DNA from: Aestuariivirga sp.
GTDB lineage: Bacteria > Pseudomonadota > Alphaproteobacteria > Rhizobiales > Aestuariivirgaceae
Reading direction: 5' to 3'
Length of the DNA: 7,870 bases
Assembly: GCA_020252385.1 (NCBI GenBank)
Contig: JADCDC010000356.1
Location: 1 to 7,870, forward strand
Below the pieces are notes generated by a model that made no database searches, was not told the origin of the DNA, and saw only the letters and a program-made list of their open reading frames with translations. This document shows, in pieces, positions 1 to 4,850 of the stretch. Position numbers and translations under genes: made by a program. Within the stretch, counting starts at the first letter, position 1. Each line of letters starts with the position of its first letter.

Positions 1-598
1 TGATCAGCACGATGGTGTGCGGATAGTCGCGGATGAAGCTCTTGAGCCAGATCGTGCCTTCGAGGTCCAGGTAGTTGGTGGGCTCGTCGAGCAGCAGGAC
101 GTCGGGCTTGGCAAAGAGTGCCGCGGCGAGCGCCACGCGCATGCGCCAGCCGCCGGAGAGCGCCGAGCAGGGGCCCTGCTGCGCCTGCTCCGAGAAGCCG
201 AGCCCGGTGAGGATGGTCGCAGCGCGGGCATTGGCCGTGTGCGCCTCGATGTCGGCAAGGCGCATCTGGATCTCGGCGATCCGGTGGGGGTCGGTCGCGG
301 TCTCGGCCTCGGCGGAGAGGGCGGCGAGTTCCGGATCGCCCGCCATGACCGTTTCGAGCAGGCTTTCGGGCCCGCCCGGCGCCTCCTGCGCAACCGTTCC
401 GATCCGCGCGTTCCGCGGCAGCGTGATGCTGCCGGATTCCGCCGGAACGTCGCCCAGGATCAGCCTGAACAGCGTGGACTTGCCAACACCGTTGCGGCCC
501 ACGATGCCCACCTTGTGGCCTTCCGGCACGGCGACCGAGGCGTCCTCCAGCAGGAGGCGGCCGCCGATCCTGTATGTCAATCCGTTGATGTGCAGCAT
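1..598 (-). CDS. ABC-F family ATP-binding protein, YheS-like, N-terminal part (cut by window edge)
   Basis: ABC-F proteins are soluble twin-ATPase proteins without membrane domains; characterised members act on the ribosome, as translation factors or antibiotic-protection factors. Reading the minus strand from the ATG at 598 gives 199 residues with no stop before the edge. The first ABC domain is complete in its key motifs: Walker A GRNGVGKS (residues 34-41), Q-loop Gln71, signature LSGGW (147-151) and Walker B LLLDEPTN (168-175). The segment between Walker A and signature, including the LADIEAH and GLGFSEQ stretches, resembles E. coli YheS more than Uup or EttA; that is from memory of the family. 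The linker and second ABC domain lie outside the window. The start is firm because an in-frame TAG sits four codons upstream (608-610). A weak AGAAG precedes it by about seven bases. It is divergent from ppc. The ABC-F call is certain, the subfamily less so. Confidence 0.93.
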   Translation of the reverse strand, partial: MLHINGLTYRIGGRLLLEDASVAVPEGHKVGIVGRNGVGKSTLFRLILGDVPAESGSITLPRNARIGTVAQEAPGGPESLLETVMAGDPELAALSAEAETATDPHRIAEIQMRLADIEAHTANARAATILTGLGFSEQAQQGPCSALSGGWRMRVALAAALFAKPDVLLLDEPTNYLDLEGTIWLKSFIRDYPHTIVLI

Positions 599-671
599 GG
601 CGCGCTTCTAGCGGGACGGGCGATTTCTGTCATTCCCAATGCGATCTGGCCGAAAACAGTATTGACTTGAC

Positions 672-684
672 CGGTGTTGCACCG
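672..684. promoter_or_regulatory. Small inverted repeat and TTGAC doublet in the ABC-F/ppc divergent gap
   Basis: The arms CGGTG and CACCG flank a TTG centre. Immediately upstream are two overlapping -35-like words, TTGACT (662-667) and TTGACC (667-672), giving a direct TTGAC doublet. No convincing -10 box follows at 16-18 bases; the best is AATCCT at 689-694, which is poor. This could be a promoter plus operator for ppc, or chance. Confidence 0.25.
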
Positions 685-704
685 CACAAATCCTGAGGGG
701 AATT

Positions 705-710
705 GAGGAG
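705..710 (+). promoter_or_regulatory. Ribosome binding site that sets the ppc start
   Basis: GAGGAG lies ten bases before the GTG at 721, a slightly long but workable spacing. The longer reading from the TTG at 703 would have only GAGGGG two bases ahead, which is too close. The ATG at 769 has no Shine-Dalgarno-like sequence. GTG at 721 is therefore preferred. Confidence 0.6.
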
Positions 711-720
711 CGCACATCAC

Positions 721-3444
721 GTGAACGTCGTACAGAGTGCAAGGTCGGCATACGCCGCTCCGGCCGACATGGCCTATCAGGACGAGATCACCATGATGCT
801 GCGGGACCTGCTCCGCCAGGTCATCCGGGTGCGCGAGCCGCGCGTGCTCGCCGTGATCGACGAGCCGGCGAACGCCCACGACCTTCCGCAGGACCTGATC
901 GAGCACGCGCTCCAGGTCATCGGCATCTGGCTGCAGCTCCTGAACATTGCCGAGGAAAACGCCGCCATGCGCAACCGGCGGCAGATGGAGAACCGGAGCG
1001 GGCCGGACCAGGTGCCCGGCTCCTTCTCCCATGCCTTCGCGACGGTTGCCGCCGCCAATGTCCCGCCCGAGGCGGTGCAGAAGGCGCTCGACACCATCGA
1101 CGTCCAGCCCACAATCACGGCGCATCCGACGGAAGCCAAGCGCGTCACTGTCCTCGAAATCCACCGCCGCATCTATCTGAAGCTCTACGAGCTTGAAAGC
1201 CCGCGCTGGACCCCGCGCGAGCGCGCCGGCCTGCTGAAGGCGCTCCGCAACGAGATCGACCTTCTCTGGCTCACGGGCGAGATCCGGCTCGAGAAGCCCA
1301 CCGTCGAGCAGGAGATCCACTGGGGCCTGCACTTCTTCAAGGAAGCGCTGTTCGACCGGACGGGCTCGCTCTGCGACCTCCTCGAGGCGGCGTTGCAGCG
1401 GCATTATCCCGAAACGCCCTGCCGGGTGCGCCCGCCGCTGCGCTACTCCTCCTGGATCGGCGGCGATCGGGACGGCAATCCCTTCGTCACCGTCGATGTG
1501 ACCCGCCATGCGCTGAAGGAGAACCGCGACGCCATCGTGGAGCGGCTCGATCACCGGCTGAACGAGATGGCGCAGCTCGTCTCGCTCAGCTCCCAGGAAA
1601 TCGCCTTCCCGGCGGAGTTCCTCGAGCGCGTGGGCCAGCAGGTGGCGCTGTCCGGCAGCCCCAAGTCGATCGCCAGCCGCAACATGCATGAGCCGTTCCG
1701 CCAGTTCTTCACAGCGCTGCGGCGGCGGCTGAACGCTACCTTCTCCCCGACCGCCAAGGGGACGGGGTTCCGCAACACCGACGAACTCATCGGCGAATTG
1801 CTGGCGGCGGAAGAGGCACTGGCGCAGATGCACTCGGTCTCGATTGCCGCGACGCTGGTGCGGCCGGTGCGCTGGGAAGTCGAAACCTTCGGCTTCCGCT
1901 CTGTCAGCCTCGACATCCGCCAGAACACCACGGTGATCAACCGCGTGCTGAAGGAAATCTGGCGCAAGCTGAACCCGCTGGAGAAGAGCGAGGGGCCGGA
2001 ACCCGGAACCCGCGCGTGGCAGGACTGGATCGAGGCGGAGCTCGACAAGCCTCTGGGCTTCCTGCCGCAGTTCCGCGGCGTGTCAGAGGAGGCGCGGGAG
2101 CTTCTCAGCCTTCTCGAACTGATCCGCGACACGATCGACGGGCCGGACCCGCAGGCCGTCGGCGCCTTCATCCTGTCGATGACCCAGCATGCGAGCGACG
2201 TGCTGGGACTTTATCTCCTCGCCAAGTACAGCGGCCTCTTCGCCGACGAGACGGCGCGCGAGACCTGCCGCATCCGCGTGGTACCGCTGTTCGAAACCAT
2301 CGACGACTTGCGCGCGGCACCCGAGATCATGCGGAACCTGCTGGCACACCCCGTGGTGAAGAGTTCGGTCGCCGCCAACGGCGGCCGCCAGGAGGTGATG
2401 CTGGGCTATTCGGACTCGAACAAGGATGGCGGGCTCTTCTGCGCCAGCTTCGAGCTGTTCGAGGCCCAGCGTGGCCTTATCCGGCTCGGCAGGGAGGCGG
2501 GTGTTGCGATCAGCTTCTTCCATGGGCGCGGCGGCTCGGTGAGCCGCGGCGGGGCGCCCACTGGCCGTGCCATCGCCGCCCAGCCGGCGGGCACCATCGA
2601 TGGCCGCATGCGCGTCACCGAACAGGGTGAGGTCGTTTCGTCGAAGTTCGCCAACCGCGGCACGGCACAGCATAACCTCGAGATCCTCGCGGCAAGCGTC
2701 TTCATCCATACGCTGAAGTCGATCGACGAGCAGGAACTCAAGGTCAACCCCGAGCATCAGGGTGCCGTCGAATGGATCGCGCAGGCGTCCTTCCGCCACT
2801 ACCGCAAGCTCGCCGAGGACAAGGCGCTGCTCGACTATTTCCACCAGGCCTCGCCGGTGGAGGAACTCGCCAACCTGAAGCTCGGCTCGCGGCCTGCTCG
2901 CCGCTTCGGCGCCAAGGGCATCGGCGACCTGCGCGCCATTCCCTGGGTCTTCGCCTGGAGCCAGAACCGACACCTGCTCACCGGCTGGTATGGCCTCGGC
3001 TATGCCTTTGACGACTTCCTGGTGCCGCGGGGTGCCGAGGGCATGAAACTGCTCCGCGACATGTACACGCGCTCGCGCGGCTTCCGCCTCGCGGTCGATG
3101 AGGTCGAGAAGTCGCTCTACCTCGCTGACATGGGTGTTGCCGAGCAGTACGCGGAGCTCGTGACCGACCGCACATCGGCCGAGCGGCTCTTCGCGCTGAT
3201 CCGGCATGAGCACCAGCGCACCTCCCGCACCATCCTCGAACTCACCGGCGAGAAGCGGCTGTGCGAACGCTTCGAGGGGCTGCAGCGCCGTTTCGAGCGG
3301 GTGCGCCCGATGGTCGACCAGGCCAATCGCTGGCAGGTGCAGCTCCTCAAGGAAACCCGCCGCGGCAATGGCGGCGACAAGCTGATGATGCCGCTCCTCA
3401 TGACCATGAACTGCGTGGCGGCGGGCCTCGGCTGGACCGGCTGA
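721..3444 (+). CDS. ppc: Phosphoenolpyruvate carboxylase
   Basis: This cytosolic enzyme carboxylates PEP with bicarbonate to give oxaloacetate and phosphate, refilling the TCA cycle or feeding a serine-type cycle. From GTG 721 it is 907 residues (E. coli 883). Family motifs appear in order: TAHPTEAKR with catalytic His135, SSWIGGDRDGNPFV (243-256), LDIRQ with Arg400, PLFET with metal ligand Glu525, LGYSDSNKDGG with metal ligand Asp565 and Lys568, FFHGRGGSVSRGG with His601, Arg603 and Arg609, then LGSRPARR and LRAIPW with Arg724 and Arg738. All catalytic residues I can map are present, so it should be active. The regulatory C-terminal part is unusual: three of the four aspartate-binding positions of the E. 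coli enzyme look replaced, and the C-terminus is GWTG rather than RNTG. The style (TAHPTEAKRVTVLEIHRR) recalls the PEP carboxylases of serine-cycle methylotrophs, which is only an impression. Its stop abuts that of the converging trhO-like gene. Confidence 0.97.
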   Translation: MNVVQSARSAYAAPADMAYQDEITMMLRDLLRQVIRVREPRVLAVIDEPANAHDLPQDLIEHALQVIGIWLQLLNIAEENAAMRNRRQMENRSGPDQVPGSFSHAFATVAAANVPPEAVQKALDTIDVQPTITAHPTEAKRVTVLEIHRRIYLKLYELESPRWTPRERAGLLKALRNEIDLLWLTGEIRLEKPTVEQEIHWGLHFFKEALFDRTGSLCDLLEAALQRHYPETPCRVRPPLRYSSWIGGDRDGNPFVTVDVTRHALKENRDAIVERLDHRLNEMAQLVSLSSQEIAFPAEFLERVGQQVALSGSPKSIASRNMHEPFRQFFTALRRRLNATFSPTAKGTGFRNTDELIGELLAAEEALAQMHSVSIAATLVRPVRWEVETFGFRSVSLDIRQNTTVINRVLKEIWRKLNPLEKSEGPEPGTRAWQDWIEAELDKPLGFLPQFRGVSEEARELLSLLELIRDTIDGPDPQAVGAFILSMTQHASDVLGLYLLAKYSGLFADETARETCRIRVVPLFETIDDLRAAPEIMRNLLAHPVVKSSVAANGGRQEVMLGYSDSNKDGGLFCASFELFEAQRGLIRLGREAGVAISFFHGRGGSVSRGGAPTGRAIAAQPAGTIDGRMRVTEQGEVVSSKFANRGTAQHNLEILAASVFIHTLKSIDEQELKVNPEHQGAVEWIAQASFRHYRKLAEDKALLDYFHQASPVEELANLKLGSRPARRFGAKGIGDLRAIPWVFAWSQNRHLLTGWYGLGYAFDDFLVPRGAEGMKLLRDMYTRSRGFRLAVDEVEKSLYLADMGVAEQYAELVTDRTSAERLFALIRHEHQRTSRTILELTGEKRLCERFEGLQRRFERVRPMVDQANRWQVQLLKETRRGNGGDKLMMPLLMTMNCVAAGLGWTG

Positions 3445-4176
3445 TCAGGAGGCCTTCGGCGCGATTGCCAGGCCGTGGGTGAGGCCCTCGCGCCCGTCGA
3501 AGACGAAGCACGAGCCCTGCCACAGGCTTTCGCCGGCCGGGATCGTCTCCAGATACTTCAGGATGCCGCCCTTCAGGTGATGGACGTCCTGGAAGCCGCG
3601 GGCGCGGAGAAAGCTCGTGGCCTTCTCGCAGCGGATGCCGCCGGTGCAGAACATCGCGATCTTCCGGTGCTGCTGGCCTGAGAGTGCACGCTCCACGAAG
3701 GCGGGAAATTCGCCGAAGCTCCGGGTGCCCGGGTCGATGGCGCCCTTGAAGCTTCCTGCCGCCACCTCGAAGCTGTTGCGGGTGTCGATCACCAGCACCT
3801 CGGGGTCCGAGATCAGCGCATTCCAGCTCTCGGGCGCCACGTAGTTTCCGGCCGAGGCGGCGGGATCGACGCCCGGAACACCCATGGTGACGATCTCCTT
3901 CTTGAGGCGCACCTTCATGCGCCCGAAGGGCATCTCCTCCGCATGGGACTCCTTGCTCTCCAGATCGTGGAAGGGCGGCAGGTTCCGGATGTGGCGCATC
4001 ATGGCGGAGAGATCGTCCGGCGTCCCGGCGATGGTGCCGTTGATGCCTTCGGGCGCGAGCAGGATGGTGCCCCTGATGCCGTGCCGGCGTGCCGCGGCGA
4101 GGAGTGGCGCACGCAATTCAGCTGCCTCCGCGAGGGGCAAGAACTTGTAGAAGGCGCTGACGGCGATCGGGCTCAC
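3445..4176 (-). CDS. trhO: TrhO/UPF0176 rhodanese-type oxygen-dependent tRNA uridine-34 hydroxylase
   Basis: TrhO (YceA in E. coli) hydroxylates uridine 34 at the tRNA wobble position to 5-hydroxyuridine using oxygen. The 243-residue product has an N-terminal acylphosphatase-like domain (about 5-95) with the family stretches LLAPEGINGTIAG (39-51) and KVRLKKEIVTMG (88-99). A rhodanese domain follows (about 115-210), with the active loop CTGGIRCEKA holding Cys177 and Cys183. It then ends soon after FVFDGREGLTHGL (224-236). It is about 100 residues shorter than E. coli TrhO and lacks the long cysteine-bearing C-terminal tail. Short forms are, as I recall, common in alphaproteobacteria, so this need not be a truncation. 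The start is GTG, two codons after the DUF411 stop, with only a weak CAGG ahead, so translation probably depends on the upstream gene. Activity of the short form is inferred from the family. Confidence 0.9.
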   Translation of the reverse strand: MSPIAVSAFYKFLPLAEAAELRAPLLAAARRHGIRGTILLAPEGINGTIAGTPDDLSAMMRHIRNLPPFHDLESKESHAEEMPFGRMKVRLKKEIVTMGVPGVDPAASAGNYVAPESWNALISDPEVLVIDTRNSFEVAAGSFKGAIDPGTRSFGEFPAFVERALSGQQHRKIAMFCTGGIRCEKATSFLRARGFQDVHHLKGGILKYLETIPAGESLWQGSCFVFDGREGLTHGLAIAPKAS

Positions 4177-4182
4177 CTGACA

Positions 4183-4626
4183 TCAACCATGCGTGGCGAA
4201 GACGCTGGTCGTTCCATCCGGCGCGAGGAGCAGCACGTCATAGCGGTCGACCCGGTCTCCCATCTCCATGCCGGGTGAGCCAATGGGCATGCCGGGCACC
4301 ACGAGGCCGCGCGCCGCGGGCTTCTCCGACAACAGGCGCTTGATGTCGGCGGGGGGCACATGGCCGGAGACGACATAACCCCCGATCTCGCCCACGTGGC
4401 AGCCTTCGAGGCCGGCCGGAATGCCGAACCGGGCGGAAAGGCCGGCAAGGTCGTCGCTGTCCTCCATCAGGACCGGGAGCCCGGCCTCTGCCATGCGCTC
4501 CGTCCAAAGGTGGCAGCAGCCGCAACCCGGGCTCCGGTAGAAGAAAGGCTGTCCTGTCGAGGCTCGGGCGGCCGGGGCGAGGGCCATGACGGCGATGGAC
4601 GCGATGAGGCTGCGGCGGGTTGGCAT
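4183..4626 (-). CDS. Exported DUF411 (CopG-type) metal-binding protein
   Basis: DUF411 proteins are periplasmic and often found beside copper-resistance genes; the Pseudomonas member CopG binds a copper cluster through cysteines. The 147-residue product begins with a signal peptide: Arg4-Arg5 in TRRSLI (Tat-like), a hydrophobic run, then a likely cleavage after ARA at Ala22. The mature protein holds the family motif SPGCGCCHLW with Cys35, Cys37 and Cys38, a further Cys76 in LEGCHVG, the conserved GYVVSGHVP stretch (83-91), and a Met-containing PGMPIGSPGMEMG segment (111-123) that may add metal ligands. The start at 4626 is preferred over an in-frame upstream start near 4683 because TAGGAG lies eight bases ahead and the signal peptide then begins properly. 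It is first in a two-gene unit with the trhO-like gene six bases downstream. No copper ATPase or oxidase is in view, so the metal is inferred from the family. Confidence 0.9.
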   Translation of the reverse strand: MPTRRSLIASIAVMALAPAARASTGQPFFYRSPGCGCCHLWTERMAEAGLPVLMEDSDDLAGLSARFGIPAGLEGCHVGEIGGYVVSGHVPPADIKRLLSEKPAARGLVVPGMPIGSPGMEMGDRVDRYDVLLLAPDGTTSVFATHG

Positions 4627-4634
4627 GGCATGCA

Positions 4635-4640
4635 CTCCTA
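4635..4640 (-). promoter_or_regulatory. Ribosome binding site of the DUF411 gene
   Basis: On the minus strand TAGGAG stands eight bases before the ATG at 4626 and decides for this start over the longer in-frame reading. Confidence 0.6.
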
Positions 4641-4658
4641 ACTCTGCTGATTTTCCTG

Positions 4659-4688
4659 GATTTAGTGCGCCGGCGCGGCGCATTGCAA
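4659..4688 (-). promoter_or_regulatory. Possible promoter/operator of the DUF411-trhO unit
   Basis: On the minus strand, TTGCAA (4688-4683) and CTAAAT (4665-4660) are separated by exactly 17 bases. Those 17 bases (4666-4682) form an inverted repeat: TGCGCC, centre GGCGC, GGCGCA. The -10-like word resembles the CTATAT type often seen in alphaproteobacteria. The -35-like word is weak. An inverted repeat filling the spacer would suit a repressor or activator, but GC-rich palindromes arise easily in this DNA. Confidence 0.25.
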
Positions 4689-4805
4689 ATCACTTGTGGG
4701 GCTGCCCTGATTTTGCCTTGTTGTCTGGCGTTCAGACTTGTGGCGAGGCCTTCGCAATCCCCCCTCACTTTGGACAAGCCATGAGTTGATAAGGAACTCC
4801 GATGA

Positions 4806-4826
4806 CGCAACGGGCGTTGTGCGCCC
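4806..4826 (+). promoter_or_regulatory. Two overlapping, mutually exclusive small hairpins ahead of the OmpA-like gene
   Basis: CGCAAC (4806-4811) can pair with GTTGTG (4816-4821) using one G-U pair. GGGCG (4812-4816) can pair with CGCCC (4822-4826). The two share bases and cannot both form. They lie 25-45 bases before the start codon. A third inverted repeat, GAGTT (4783-4787) with AACTC (4795-4799), lies just upstream. No short leader peptide with a stop is present. A regulatory role is speculative. Confidence 0.2.
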
Positions 4827-4850
4827 CTGGAAGAAGAGCGGAGTGGTGGA

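Noticed and set aside
17..670. A 217-codon open frame on the plus strand opposite the ABC-F gene
   Set aside because: The opposite strand encodes Walker A, signature and Walker B motifs in order, so this frame is a shadow.
703..720. TTG at 703 as the ppc start
   Set aside because: GAGGGG lies only two bases ahead of it, while GTG at 721 has GAGGAG at a workable ten-base spacing. The added six residues have no family support.
577..1833. A 418-codon open frame on the minus strand opposite the first part of ppc
   Set aside because: It overlaps conserved ppc sequence, has no family motif, and its Arg/Gly/His-rich composition is that of a shadow frame.
2083..3213. A 376-codon open frame on the minus strand opposite the C-terminal half of ppc
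   Set aside because: It is fully antisense to the catalytic motifs of PEP carboxylase and shows no recognisable domain.
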